Assembly (NCBI GenBank): GCA_963754285.1
Contig: CAVWFN010000006.1
Location: forward strand, 124,001 to 188,000
Length of the DNA: 64,000 nucleotides
From: RYN-133 sp963754285
GTDB taxonomy: Bacteria; Actinomycetota; Actinomycetes; Mycobacteriales; Jatrophihabitantaceae
Direction of reading: 5' to 3'
The position numbers and the translations under genes were made by a program. The notes under the pieces were generated by a model. It made no database searches. It was not told the origin of the DNA and worked only from the letters and a program-made list of their open reading frames with translations. Below, piece after piece: positions 16,672 through 25,539 of the stretch (its first letter is position 1; each line of letters starts with the position of its first letter).

Positions 16672-18310
16672 GGTGGCCAAGGCTGCCGTGGTCACGTCCA
16701 CGCGCGCTCCGGAAACGGTCATCGCGCAGGTCACCGCCAGCAAGGCGGCGCGGTCGGCAATCGTGTGGGGAGCGGTCTTCGGGCTGTATGTGGCCTCCTC
16801 GGCCCTCGGCTACGCGGCGACCTACAAGACGCCGCAGGCCCGCGCCCAGCTCGCCGCGACGTTCGGTGCGAACGCCGGCTTCAATGCCCTCATCGGACCT
16901 GCGCATCAGATCGGTACGGTCGCCGGCTTTACCGCCTGGCGCGCGCTGGGGGTCCTCAGCGTCGTCGGCGGGGTGTGGGGCCTGCTGACCGGCACCCGGC
17001 TGCTGCGCGGCGAGGAGGACAGCGGACGGTGGGAACTGCTGCTGGCCGGGCACACCACACCACGCGGGGCGACCGCGAAAGCAGTCGGTGGCCTAGCGGC
17101 GGGATTGCTCACCCTCTTCGGGATCACCGCGCTCCTCACTGTCGCCGTGGGCCAGCGCAGCACCGTGCACATCGGCGCGGGCGCCAGCCTGTACCTGACG
17201 CTCGCGCTGGTCGCAACCGGCGCGATCTTCCTCGCAGTCGGTGCGCTGGCCAGCCAACTCGCGCCGACGCGCCGCCAGGCTGCTGCGTACGGTGCCGCGG
17301 CACTCGGGTTGTCCTACGTACTGCGCATGATCGCTGACTCGGGCACAGGCCTGGGCTGGCTTCGCTTGTTCTCACCGCTGGGCTGGGTGGAGGAGCTGCG
17401 TCCGCTCTCCTCGCCGCAACCGTGGATGCTCGTCCCGATCACGACACTCATCGCTCTACTAGTAGGCGCCGCGATCCACTTGGCCGGAACCCGCGATCTC
17501 GGCGCCAGCGTCATCACCGACCGCACGAGCGCCCGCCCGCGCACCGCCTTGCTCTCCGGGCCGGCTGGTTTGGCGCTGCGCCTGACCCGCGGCGTGCTCA
17601 CCGGCTGGGCCGTTTCGATCACGCTGCTCGGGTTGCTCATGGGGCTCATCGCCAAGTCGGTCGGCAAAGTGCTGGCTACCAATGCCGGGGACCGCCAGAC
17701 GTTCGCCGAGATGGGCTTTCGTGGCCCAGGCGCCGTCCAGTACCTGGCCATCACCTTCCTGATCGTGGCGTTGTTGCTCGCACTCGTCGCGGCCGGGCAG
17801 CTCAACGCCGCCCGCAGCGAGGAAGCCGTCGGGCGCCTCGATCACCTTCTCGTCAGACCGCTATCGCGGCAGCGCTGGCTCGGCGGGCGCCTCGTCGTCG
17901 CGGCGATGGTGCTGCTGCTGGCAGGACCGCTCGCCGGTCTCGCCGCCTGGGTGGGCGCCGCCAGCCAACACAGCGGCGTCGGACTCGCCACCCTGCTCGC
18001 AGCTGGAGTCAACGTCGTGCCACCGGCCCTGCTCGTGCTCGGCGTCGGCACCCTCGCCGTCGGGCTATGGCCCCGCGCCGTCTCCCCGGTGGTCTACGGA
18101 GTGCTCGCCTGGTCGTTCCTTGTCGAGATCATCGGCGGGTTCATCAACGCTTCGCACTGGGTGCTCGACACGTCACTGTTCCATCAGATGGCGGCCGCAC
18201 CTGCGATCAACCCGGACTGGACCAGCAATGCGCTCATGACGGCGATCGGAGTCTTGGCTGCCGCAGCGGGTGCTCTCGCGTTCGGCCGACGAGACCTCGC
18301 GTCGGCATGA
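16661..18310 (+). CDS. ABC-2 type exporter permease (polyketide antibiotic type)
   Basis: 549 residues with about twelve hydrophobic segments in two similar halves, as in fused permeases of the tetronasin/polyketide exporter class. The first half includes AIVWGAVFGLYVASSALGY and the second GWAVSITLLGLLMGLI. It forms a complex with the ATPase encoded just upstream (11-base overlap). Substrate unknown; hydrophobic antibiotics or lipids are typical. No terminator seen directly after it. Confidence 0.88.
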   Translation: MSAEVAKAAVVTSTRAPETVIAQVTASKAARSAIVWGAVFGLYVASSALGYAATYKTPQARAQLAATFGANAGFNALIGPAHQIGTVAGFTAWRALGVLSVVGGVWGLLTGTRLLRGEEDSGRWELLLAGHTTPRGATAKAVGGLAAGLLTLFGITALLTVAVGQRSTVHIGAGASLYLTLALVATGAIFLAVGALASQLAPTRRQAAAYGAAALGLSYVLRMIADSGTGLGWLRLFSPLGWVEELRPLSSPQPWMLVPITTLIALLVGAAIHLAGTRDLGASVITDRTSARPRTALLSGPAGLALRLTRGVLTGWAVSITLLGLLMGLIAKSVGKVLATNAGDRQTFAEMGFRGPGAVQYLAITFLIVALLLALVAAGQLNAARSEEAVGRLDHLLVRPLSRQRWLGGRLVVAAMVLLLAGPLAGLAAWVGAASQHSGVGLATLLAAGVNVVPPALLVLGVGTLAVGLWPRAVSPVVYGVLAWSFLVEIIGGFINASHWVLDTSLFHQMAAAPAINPDWTSNALMTAIGVLAAAAGALAFGRRDLASA

Positions 18311-18454
18311 GCGCACACCCACCTTGCCAAAACGCGTCGAGACCGCAGCGTTGCAACGCTTTCGCCAGGACGCAAGACCACGACGCCGCGCTATCAGCGC
18401 CCGTCAGAAGATCATCCGGGTCCGCCGGCGTTATCCACGGCTAGCATCGGCCCG

Positions 18455-18964
18455 GTGGGTGCGGAGCAGGTCACAGCTGTCCGCGGTTCGAGTTCGGGCT
18501 CTGCGCGCGTGCGACGGATCGCGCTCGGGGTTGCTGTGCTGCTCGTGGTCCAGATCGCCGTCGGGATGGTGGTCAATTTGTATGTGACCGTCCCCAAAGA
18601 TCATCCTGGATCGCGTCCGTCGAACTACTTCGCAGGGTCATTCCACAGCCTCGCCTGGGCCCTGAGCCACGGCCCGATCGCCTTGGTCACGCATATCTGC
18701 CTTGGCCTCGCACTGGTGGTGGGGAGCCTGGGACTGGCCGTGCGGGCGATCCGGCTTGGTCGGCGATCGGTGTCTGTCGCGTGCGTGCTCGGATTCCTGT
18801 TCGTCGTCGGCGCGGGATTCAACGGAGCGAGCTTTCTCGACTTCGCCGGCAAGAACATCAGCTCGCTGATCATGGCCCTGCTCGCACTCGCCGCAGCGTG
18901 CTGCTATCTGGCTGTGCTCTATCTCCTTCCCGCGCGCCAACCCGCCGAAGGTGCTGACGAGTAG
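18455..18964 (+). CDS. Four-helix membrane protein, unknown function
   Basis: 169 residues, GTG start. Four membrane segments (about 22-45, 66-95, 105-128 and 135-160) with a conserved-looking loop GAGFNGASFLDFAGKNISS before the last helix. I do not recognise a named family; similar small four-helix proteins are common in actinomycetes. Its last third is duplicated as a broken copy at about 33631-33815. Confidence 0.7.
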   Translation: MGAEQVTAVRGSSSGSARVRRIALGVAVLLVVQIAVGMVVNLYVTVPKDHPGSRPSNYFAGSFHSLAWALSHGPIALVTHICLGLALVVGSLGLAVRAIRLGRRSVSVACVLGFLFVVGAGFNGASFLDFAGKNISSLIMALLALAAACCYLAVLYLLPARQPAEGADE

Positions 18965-19294
18965 CCCCCACGCGACGGTATGCCGGCCATCCAAGACGTG
19001 CCACCGTCTGCGGGGGGTAGTCGACGTCGGCGAGTGTGGCTTCAGGTAAGGACCGAGAGGCCACCCGCGAGGACGGCGAAGCAACCGGAGCCAGCCGACG
19101 GGATCGACCGGCGTCCACTGTTGTGTGGCCGGGGTAGCAGGCGGTTAGTTATTTCTCGCGCAAGAGATCGGCCACTGCGGCTATGCCGGACTCGATGGCG
19201 CGCTGTCCGGTGTCGCCGAACCCAGGAGTCAGCTCCGCCGCTGATTCACCGTCTCACTTGTCGCCGGTCGAGCCGGCCCGCTGCAGCAATACGG
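18965..19294. other. Gap with a possible gene remnant
   Basis: On the minus strand at about 19152-19250 a frame reads ESAAELTPGFGDTGQRAIES and then ends in LLREK and a stop. It looks like the C-terminus of a protein but has no start, being preceded by a stop. I take it as debris next to the decayed ABC operon. Nothing else seen. Confidence 0.3.
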
Positions 19295-19429
19295 TCAGGC
19301 GGCAAGCGCGGCGAGCACGCCGGCGACAGCGACGAATGTGGTGCGATAGCGCCGCCACATCACCCAGGCCAACCGTGCCCAGGGAACCGGTCGCAGTTGT
19401 GCCGGCGGCACGGCGGCGAGGGCGGTCAC
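19295..19429 (-). pseudogene. Truncated ABC permease (YtrC-like), N-terminus only
   Basis: A GTG at 19429, overlapping the preceding frame's TGA, opens 44 residues: RPVPWARLAWVMWRRYRTTF followed by the start of a first membrane helix (VAVAGVLAALAA), then a stop. This is the usual beginning of permeases paired with YtrA-type GntR regulators, cut off inside the first helix. It cannot transport. Confidence 0.7.
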
Positions 19430-19740
19430 CGGCTCGCTCCAGCCGGAGTCGGGACCAAGGGGGTCGCGCCTTCGCGGAGGTAGGCGAGCGTGAGTTCCTC
19501 GATGCCGACCGGCCGTGCCCGGAACTCCGGCGGCAGCGGCGCATCCGTCGAGGCGACGCGGACGATCTGATGCGCTTGAGCACCCGCACTGCTCGACTCG
19601 ATAACCTCCCACCCCTTTCACTCGGACGCCAGCAGGACCGGTCACGAGGCGGTGCCCGTCGAGCAAGTCCTCGACGGTGCCATGCAGTCGCACGTACCGC
19701 CGTAACCGCGCCCTAGACCCACAGCCTCGATCGCATTCAC
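19426..19740 (-). pseudogene. Collapsed ABC ATPase, ends joined by internal deletion
   Basis: The GTG at 19740 overlaps the GntR stop and opens with NAIEAVGLGRGYGG, the usual start of an ABC ATPase. Within 20 residues the sequence jumps, with a frame change, to the family C-terminus: GTVEDLLDGHRLVTGPAG and later GIEELTLAYLREGA before the stop at 19426. The Walker A, signature and Walker B regions are gone. The order GntR-ATPase-permease is that of ytr-type operons. Confidence 0.75.
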
Positions 19741-20222
19741 GCCGCGCCTCCCCGCTTGCGGCGCGACCGAGTCTTCGCGCCGCGAGCACTGCCGCGGCGC
19801 TCACCAAAATCCCGCAGCGTGCTCGTCACCAACGCGGCGATCCCCTGTTCATCCAGTCCGGCTGCGTCCGCCTCCTCGAGCCAGGAATGCAGGGACCGGC
19901 GCAGCTCGTCAAGCTCGGGAAGCGTCGCCGGACCCAGCGACCCGTCGATGAATGTGCCTTGTCCGGGGCGACCCGTGGTCAGACCCTTCTGCTCCAAGTC
20001 GCGGTATGCCTTCAACACGGTGTTCGGATTGATCGCCAATGTGGCGACCACCTCACGAACCCGGGGCAACCGATCTCCAGGACTGAGATACCCCAACCGC
20101 AGCGCCTGCTCCACCTGGTGGACCAGCTGCAGGTAGGTCGGAACGCCGGACGCGGGGTCGAGCCGGAAAGCGATCGGCGACTCGGCCGGCGACGTGTCGT
20201 TACCGACTTTACCTAGTGCCAT
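19737..20222 (-). CDS. GntR-family regulator, YtrA type
   Basis: 161 residues. The winged HTH spans about 20-90 (VPTYLQLVHQVEQAL, LSPGDRLPRVREVVATLAIN, NTVLKAYRDLEQKGL), followed by a short C-terminal helical tail as in the YtrA subfamily. The C-terminus is very basic. ATG start at 20222. YtrA regulators normally repress the ABC exporter operon that follows; here both downstream genes are destroyed, so the regulator is an orphan unless it has other targets. Confidence 0.88.
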   Translation of the reverse strand: MALGKVGNDTSPAESPIAFRLDPASGVPTYLQLVHQVEQALRLGYLSPGDRLPRVREVVATLAINPNTVLKAYRDLEQKGLTTGRPGQGTFIDGSLGPATLPELDELRRSLHSWLEEADAAGLDEQGIAALVTSTLRDFGERRGSARGAKTRSRRKRGGAA

Positions 20223-20566
20223 AGTGAAAGCATATTGGTTTCGACGAGTGACGCAAGAGCCTGCTCAGACCGGGCAACGCGTCTTTGCCGATCCGAGCGC
20301 CGCAGCAGTGCCGCTGACCGGTGTACCGTCGATGGTGCTGAGAGCTTCAGCCAGTCCGGAACAGCCAGCCGTCCGCTGCTGACTCGCCGAGCACCAGCTC
20401 CGCGCCGAACATCCCGGTGACCGCGCACGTCGAGGATCACCATGAATGATTCGCGCGTCCTGAACCGCCGGGGCGAAGCCGCACCCTCACTGCCGGTGAG
20501 GCCGTGTCCTGGCACGGCGCCGTCGAGAACAACAACTCGATCATCATCTCAAGCGGAAGTCTGACC
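20223..20566. other. Divergent gap between GntR and slipin genes
   Basis: No gene seen. An AT-rich patch next to the GntR start (around 20222-20245) probably holds its promoter and operator. No terminator is visible. Confidence 0.4.
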
Positions 20567-21430
20567 GTGCGCATTCTCGTTCTCGTCGTGATCGTCATCG
20601 TCGCTGTCCTCCTGCTGGGCGCTGCGATGTCCGCCAGGATCGTCAAGCAGTACGAGGACGGTGTCCTTTTCCGGCTGGGCCGCGTGATCGGCGAGCGGGC
20701 GCCGGGGTTCCGACTGATCATCCCGTTCGTCGATGTGCTGCACCGGGTTTCGCTGCGGATCGTGACCATGCCGATCCAGTCGCAGGGCATCATCACCCGC
20801 GACAACGTCAGCGTCGACGTATCCGCAGTCGCCTACTTCAAGGTGATCGACGCAGTGAAGTCGGTAGTCGCCATCGAGAACGTGCGCGCGGCGATCGACC
20901 AGATCGCCCAGACCACATTGCGCAAAGTCGTTGGCCAGCACACCCTCGATCAAACCCTGTCAGAGACGGACAAGATCAACCTGGACATCCGCAAGATCCT
21001 TGACGTCACCACTGTCGACTGGGGCATCGAGGTCACTCTGGTGGAGCTCAAGGACATTCAACTGCCGGACAGTATGAAACGCGCAATGGCACGACAGGCC
21101 GAGGCCGAACGGGAGAAGCGCGCGAAGATCATCAATGCCGAAGGCGAGTCCTTGGCGGCGGCTGCGTTAGGGGATGCATCGGACACGATGATGGCCCATC
21201 CGCTCGCTTTGCAGCTGCGCAACCTGCAAAGCCTCGTCGAGATCGGCGTCGACAAGAACACGACCGTCGTCTTCCCCGCACCGTTGATGACCACGATCGC
21301 CGAGCTCGGCTCGTTCCTGGCCAGAGAGGCTGCTGCCGCGAACCCGGGCGGAGCGCTCGATACGGCCGACCCGCCGGCGCCTGCGGCAGTGGCAAACAGG
21401 ACTCCGGTTCCGCTTGCCAAATCCAAGTGA
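20567..21430 (+). CDS. Slipin/stomatin-like SPFH (band 7) membrane protein
   Basis: 287 residues from the GTG at 20567 (a longer GTG start at 20504 gives 308). A single N-terminal membrane segment (RILVLVVIVIVAVLLLGAA) is followed by the SPFH domain (about 30-220) with VKQYEDGVLFRLGR and DSMKRAMARQAEAEREKRAK, as in stomatins. The chosen start has GGAAG nine bases upstream and puts the helix at the N-terminus. Slipins scaffold membrane microdomains and are often paired with NfeD-type proteins, as here: the next gene encodes an NfeD-like OB domain, then a flotillin. Confidence 0.88.
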   Translation: MRILVLVVIVIVAVLLLGAAMSARIVKQYEDGVLFRLGRVIGERAPGFRLIIPFVDVLHRVSLRIVTMPIQSQGIITRDNVSVDVSAVAYFKVIDAVKSVVAIENVRAAIDQIAQTTLRKVVGQHTLDQTLSETDKINLDIRKILDVTTVDWGIEVTLVELKDIQLPDSMKRAMARQAEAEREKRAKIINAEGESLAAAALGDASDTMMAHPLALQLRNLQSLVEIGVDKNTTVVFPAPLMTTIAELGSFLAREAAAANPGGALDTADPPAPAAVANRTPVPLAKSK

Positions 21431-21445
21431 CCTCCGACGGCTGCC

Positions 21446-21697
21446 GTGACTAGCGGTGCGACCGGGGCCGAGGAATCCCCGATCGGGCTGGCCGGCCGGA
21501 TCGTGACGGCGACTCAAGGTGAAGCCGGACCTGGCGAGGTCGAACTTCGAATCCGCGGAGGCACCGAGGTCTTCATCGCGCGATCGGCTGATCCGCTCCC
21601 CCGCGGGCAAGCGGTCATCGTCGTCTCGACCCTCGGCCCGCGATCACTCGTCGTCCTGCCCTGGGCCGACCCGATCGACAGCCTGCTGACCCTGTAG
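21446..21697 (+). CDS. NfeD-like OB-fold protein
   Basis: 83 residues, GTG start. The pattern IGLAGRIVTATQGEAGPGEVEL then PLPRGQAVIVVS and SLVVLPW matches the soluble C-terminal OB domain of NfeD proteins, without their membrane part. It sits between slipin and flotillin genes (15 and 24 base gaps), the classic SPFH/NfeD arrangement. Confidence 0.75.
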   Translation: MTSGATGAEESPIGLAGRIVTATQGEAGPGEVELRIRGGTEVFIARSADPLPRGQAVIVVSTLGPRSLVVLPWADPIDSLLTL

Positions 21698-21721
21698 CAG
21701 GCCAATCATGAGGAGCAACCC

Positions 21722-22897
21722 ATGTTCGGCTACCGAGTTCCCGCCCCTGACCAAGCCATGCTCATCTCCGGAGGCAAGACCCAAGGCACCCCGTTCCGAG
21801 TCGTGACCGGCCACGGCGCATTCGTCATGCCGTTCGTCCGCAAGACGGAATTCCTCACGCTGGCGATGTTCGAATCCGAGGTCTCGGAGGCGTGCGTCAC
21901 CAAGCAAGGCATTGCCCTCAACGTCACCGCGGTCATCGCCGCGAAAGTCGGCAATGACGTCGAATCCATCGTCAATGCGGGCCAGCGATTCATGTCCGAC
22001 CAGAGCCAGATGTCGACGCTGACCGGCCGCATCTTCGCCGGTCACCTTCGCTCGATCATCGGGTCGATGACGGTGGAGGAGCTCATCACGGAGCGTCAGA
22101 AGCTTGCCACCGAGGTGCTCGAGGGGTCCAAGGAGGAGATGGCAAAGATGGGCCTGATCGTCGACGCTCTCCAGATCCAGTCGATTGACGACATGAAGCT
22201 CGGCTACATCGCTGCTATGGCAGCCCCCCACAACGCGCGCATCCAGCAGGCCGCGCAAATCGCACAGGCCGCGGCCGATCAGGCCTCCGCAGAGGCCGAA
22301 CAGCAGTCGCTGCGAAAGCAGGCCGAGTTCGAACGCGATACGGCCGTCACGAGAGCCGGATACGCGGCCGAGACGCAGACCGCGCAATCCAAAGCCGACC
22401 AGGCCGGTCCGTTGGCGCAGGCGCAGGCGCAACGCGAGGTCATCGACGCGCAGACCGACCTTGCGCACCGACAAGCCGATTTGCGCCAGCAACAGCTTGC
22501 CGCTGAAGTCGTCAAACCCGCCGAAGCCGAAGCGCAGCGCATCCGCATCCTGGCCAAGGCCGGCGCCGAACGAACCGAGATCCAAGCGGCTGCCGCAGCA
22601 TCGAACAATCGAGTCGCCCTGGATCAACTGCTCATTCAACAACTGCCGCTCATCGTCGAGAAAGCCGCCGCGGGGCTGGCCACCGCGAACGTGACCGTCC
22701 TCAACGGTGCCGACGGCCTGTCTGATCTCGTCACCGGGCTAGTGGGACAAGGGCTTGCAATCTTCGACACCCTGCGCGGCGAGATCGGTTCGACGACCGA
22801 ATCCACGGCACATCCCGGAATCGAATCCGGAACCAGACCGACCTTCGCTGACAACGGCGGACGCGCTCGAGTCGAGCCAACGCGGCCAGGTCATTGA
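21722..22897 (+). CDS. Flotillin-family SPFH protein
   Basis: 391 residues. The N-terminus (MFGYRVPAPDQAMLISGG) and SPFH domain (about 1-170) are followed by a long Ala/Gln/Glu-rich coiled coil (about 170-310: AAPHNARIQQAAQIAQAAAD, then AEAEAQRIRILAKAGAERTE) and a less ordered tail. The start lacks the N-terminal membrane hairpin of some flotillins. ATG at 21722 with GAGGAG eight bases upstream. Flotillins organise functional membrane microdomains. Third gene of a slipin-NfeD-flotillin cluster. Confidence 0.9.
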   Translation: MFGYRVPAPDQAMLISGGKTQGTPFRVVTGHGAFVMPFVRKTEFLTLAMFESEVSEACVTKQGIALNVTAVIAAKVGNDVESIVNAGQRFMSDQSQMSTLTGRIFAGHLRSIIGSMTVEELITERQKLATEVLEGSKEEMAKMGLIVDALQIQSIDDMKLGYIAAMAAPHNARIQQAAQIAQAAADQASAEAEQQSLRKQAEFERDTAVTRAGYAAETQTAQSKADQAGPLAQAQAQREVIDAQTDLAHRQADLRQQQLAAEVVKPAEAEAQRIRILAKAGAERTEIQAAAAASNNRVALDQLLIQQLPLIVEKAAAGLATANVTVLNGADGLSDLVTGLVGQGLAIFDTLRGEIGSTTESTAHPGIESGTRPTFADNGGRARVEPTRPGH

Positions 22898-22954
22898 TCA
22901 GCTGCGTTCCGCGACTATCGGTTGGACCGCACGGTCGACCTTCGAGCCACATCG

Positions 22955-23073
22955 CGGTCGTTGTTTATTGACGATCATCAACGATAAGGCAGGATTCTCG
23001 GCCGGTCGAGCGTAGGCTCGCGTCACCGACGAACGACTGCCAACAGTGGTATCAGTTGACTGAACGATGACCT
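22955..23073. repeat. Dispersed repeat copy R1
   Basis: About 120 bases (from CGGTCGTTG to GATGACC) that recur at 23935-24052 (R2) at roughly 80% identity and more weakly at 25890-25997 (R3). Shared blocks: TGACGATC.TCAACGATAAG, AGGATTCTCG and GGTCGAGCGT. It is preceded by CTTCGAGCCAC, a piece of the tRNA-like sequence seen before R2 and R3. The surrounding gap 22898-23381 holds only one weak small frame. Confidence 0.7.
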
Positions 23074-23234
23074 GTCGCGTGAAGTGGACAGGGCGCCAGC
23101 GTCGGATGGACGAGCGATTGGTGCCGACCACGCAGGGCGTAGAGTTGTGGGTGCCGCTGGCCCCTCATGCTGACACTCGGTTGGTGTCGCCGCCGGTGAA
23201 GGTCGAATCGATCCGCTCAGTGCGGGTCTTCTAG
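23067..23234 (+). CDS. Possible small protein, weak support
   Basis: A 55-residue frame from ATG 23067 to TAG 23232-23234, partly inside repeat R1. No family recognised, no good ribosome site. It may be chance or a remnant; given only because the gap is otherwise empty. Confidence 0.2.
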   Translation: MTCRVKWTGRQRRMDERLVPTTQGVELWVPLAPHADTRLVSPPVKVESIRSVRVF

Positions 23235-23381
23235 GTGCTGGCACATGGAATCCGAGCAAGTCCACTCCATCGTTCTCGACACGGCACACTCTGCGGACGA
23301 CTGCCAGTCCTGCGGGCTTCCCGGGCGGGCCCGTGAGGCTCGAGCACCGCGGTATTTCGCCCCAATGGGAGGACACACCAG

Positions 23382-23612
23382 ATGAACCTCGATGAGCACA
23401 TCCTTGAGGTTCTTCGGGGCCGCGTCGGTCTTACCCAGCCGTTGACGTTCCACGATTTCGCGCGCCGGTTCGGGACCACTGCGACGGTCGTCGCGCCGGC
23501 TGCCCATCGCCTCGTAGACGCAGGCCTCGCCACGGCGTCGACAGTGATCGTGCAGGGCGTCCCGACATTGCACGGGCTGACCGCGCGAGTGCCGGCGGAT
23601 ATGTCTCGGTAA
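23382..23612 (+). CDS. Small protein, possibly winged-helix-like
   Basis: 76 residues, ATG with GGGAGGA upstream. The sequence EHILEVLRGRVGLTQPLTFH, then FARRFGTTATVVAPAAHRLV and DAGLATAS has the helix-helix-wing rhythm of a small winged helix. No named family recognised. It sits among repeats and scars, so it may belong to a mobile element. Existence moderately likely, function unknown. Confidence 0.45.
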   Translation: MNLDEHILEVLRGRVGLTQPLTFHDFARRFGTTATVVAPAAHRLVDAGLATASTVIVQGVPTLHGLTARVPADMSR

Positions 23613-23891
23613 TACCGGCCCCTGTCGGCGCGAGCGCCGTTTGGACTGCGACGGCAACGCCTCGTAGTGCTGTAGGGACGTGATGTCGTTGTCTCGAGGT
23701 CTCGCCTCGCGGTGCCGTCGTGTGACCCGTCGTGTCAGAGCCACATGCCTCGCGCACGAGAAGAGGCCGAGACGATCTTCGCGGTGACCATTGCACGCGA
23801 TCGTCTAGGCCGCTTGTGCGGATCGTTTGAGATGACTAAAGACGACTCGCGGCCCAGCCGTATGCAGGCAGGCCCCGAAATCCGGGACCGT

Positions 23892-23929
23892 GGCTCCCCG
23901 GTGGACTCGAACCACCAACCCTCTGAGCC
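23892..23929 (-). other. tRNA 3'-end fragment (integration scar)
   Basis: On the minus strand a perfect T-arm is present (stem GGTGG/CCACC with loop TTCGAGT, 23900-23916) followed by GGGGAGCC, the 3' half of an acceptor stem. The 5' half of the tRNA, including anticodon and D arms, is absent: no matching GCTCCCC occurs upstream. Integrative elements that use tRNA 3' ends leave such fragments as attachment-site copies. It lies directly beside repeat R2. Confidence 0.6.
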
Positions 23930-23934
23930 ACCCC

Positions 23935-24052
23935 ACGGTCGTTGGTCAGTGACGATCGTCAACGATAAGCCAGGATTCTCGACCGGTCGAGCGTTGGCTC
24001 GCGTCGGCAACGAACAACTGCCGAAAGCGATATTGGATGACTAAAGATGACC
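23935..24052. repeat. Dispersed repeat copy R2
   Basis: Best preserved pair with R1 (22955-23073). It ends in ATGACTAAAGATGAC (24037-24051), which also occurs as ATGACTAAAGACGAC at 23832-23846, about 200 bases earlier. The wider gap 23613-24206 has no convincing gene; it holds the tRNA fragment and these repeats only. Confidence 0.7.
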
Positions 24053-24206
24053 TCCGCGTGCAGTGACAAGGGCGTCGGATCCGATGACAACCGTCGCACG
24101 AGATGACAGAGACGCCGAAGAGGTCGGGACGTCTGGAGCCGCCGGCAAACGATCATGGATGCCGAGACCACCACCGGTGAGCCCGCAGATCCCGTCTATC
24201 GGTCCA

Positions 24207-24665
24207 TCAGGAGTCGTGCCGATGTCGCGGGAATGAAGGGTTGCGGCGCGCACGGGCCAAATGCCCGCGCGTCATCAGCGCGCGAAACCCAGCCATGACG
24301 CCGAGGCCGAATACCACGAGCAGGCCGCGCAGGATGTCCTTGAACACCACCGTGCCTGCCCTCTGCGCGGCATGACCTGGAGCCATGAGGATCGCTGCTG
24401 CCAAGACGATGATCGCGACCATGAGGAAGGCGATCACGAGGATCGTCTTCGCACACCGGCTTGGGCGCTTCGCGACTACCTGCTCGTGACGTCGTCGTGC
24501 CGGACGAACGCGCTGGTTCGGTCCTCGACCGGGATCGAGAAGCACAGCTGCCCGAGTACGGCGGACGCGCCGCCAAGATCGGTTCTTGGTTTGGGCTCTG
24601 AGCTGATCCGGGCAGGAGGTGTTCGAGGCGGCACCGCCCAGGCCCGTGTTGTCGTCGGTCATCAA
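24207..24665 (-). CDS. Possible two-helix membrane protein
   Basis: Up to 152 residues. The C-terminal half has two clear membrane segments (TILVIAFLMVAIIVLAAAIL and ILRGLLVVFGLGVMAGF) and a basic tail. The N-terminal half is Arg-rich and may be non-coding, so the real start could be further in. Family not recognised. Its position among repeats suggests accessory DNA. Confidence 0.45.
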   Translation of the reverse strand: MMTDDNTGLGGAASNTSCPDQLRAQTKNRSWRRVRRTRAAVLLDPGRGPNQRVRPARRRHEQVVAKRPSRCAKTILVIAFLMVAIIVLAAAILMAPGHAAQRAGTVVFKDILRGLLVVFGLGVMAGFRALMTRGHLARARRNPSFPRHRHDS

Positions 24666-25061
24666 CGGCTCGCATCACCCTCTGGCCCACGCGGTTCGCG
24701 GGAATCGTTCCTGCACGACGTCGCAGTCGTCAACGCGCTCACCAATCACAGACAACCGGGCGCGTCGGGTATTGCGCGCTGACTGGCGAAGGATCTGCTG
24801 GCTTCAGCACACGCCGAACGTCCGTTCCGCGTTCAACTGGGCCAACTGGCGTGTTCGAACGCTGAGCGAGTGATCTCGCCTATGACGGCAGGTCATCATG
24901 GCTCGCGCTGGCCTCCGCCACCGCGCGTTCTTGCGGGAGAATCGTCTCCGCGCGAACGCGCGGCCGTCAATCTGGTCATGGATTAGGGACACAGCGACCC
25001 GTCAGCTATTGCGCGCAGACTTGCGAGGAAATCACCGGCGGCAGCATCGGGAGGGTGCGTC
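24666..25061. other. Gap, nothing recognised
   Basis: Short frames occur on both strands but none has a ribosome site, a recognisable motif or consistent codon bias. No repeats or hairpins were noticed. Confidence 0.4.
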
Positions 25062-25490
25062 GTGGTACCGAGGGCAACCCGCGCCGCGCGAACGATCGGC
25101 CTTATCCAAGGTTGCGCCGGCGTAGTCCTGGCTGTGGTCCTCGGCGCCGTGGCAATCAGTCATCGGCCACCGCGCGACTGCGCCATGTGCGGCATAGGCG
25201 ACATCGGCCTGTTGTTCGTCGCAGCCTTCACATTGTTGGCCTCGCTCGCGATATACCTGCCAGCCTCATTGGCGTTGCGCTCGCAGCCACGCGGCGAGTG
25301 GACCTGCCTGCTCCTGGCCGAGGCGTTAGTCCCGATCGTCATCGTCATAACAGACGCAGAGAACAACACTTGGCCGCTGGTGCGGTGGCCCTCGCTGGTC
25401 GTGGCATCCAACCTCGTCGCTATCGCGTTGCTGCTCACACCCGCAGCGATCCGCTACGCCTGGCGCCCGCCCACCGACCCGCCGGCATGA
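25062..25490 (+). CDS. Four-helix membrane protein, unknown function
   Basis: 142 residues, GTG start with GGGAGGG upstream. Four hydrophobic segments (GCAGVVLAVVLGAVAI, LLFVAAFTLLASLAIYL, LLAEALVPIVIVIT, LVVASNLVAIALLL) separated by short loops; a CAMCG motif lies in the first loop. No named family recognised. A strong terminator follows at once. Confidence 0.65.
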   Translation: MVPRATRAARTIGLIQGCAGVVLAVVLGAVAISHRPPRDCAMCGIGDIGLLFVAAFTLLASLAIYLPASLALRSQPRGEWTCLLLAEALVPIVIVITDAENNTWPLVRWPSLVVASNLVAIALLLTPAAIRYAWRPPTDPPA

Positions 25491-25494
25491 CGAC

Positions 25495-25523
25495 GCGGCC
25501 CCGTCCTCTCCGGACGGGGCCGC
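25495..25523. terminator. Strong hairpin terminator between convergent genes
   Basis: A perfect 12-base stem (GCGGCCCCGTCC with GGACGGGGCCGC) and a five-base loop, five bases after the stop of the membrane-protein gene. There is no U-tract, as is usual in high-GC actinomycetes. It also faces the CHAP remnant on the other strand. Confidence 0.85.
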
Positions 25524-25539
25524 AGGTCACGTAGTCAGC

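Noticed and set aside
23382..25490. A possible CRISPR array or toxin-antitoxin island among the repeats
   Set aside because: Repeats are only three, long and irregularly spaced, with no constant spacer length; no cas-like or toxin motifs seen.
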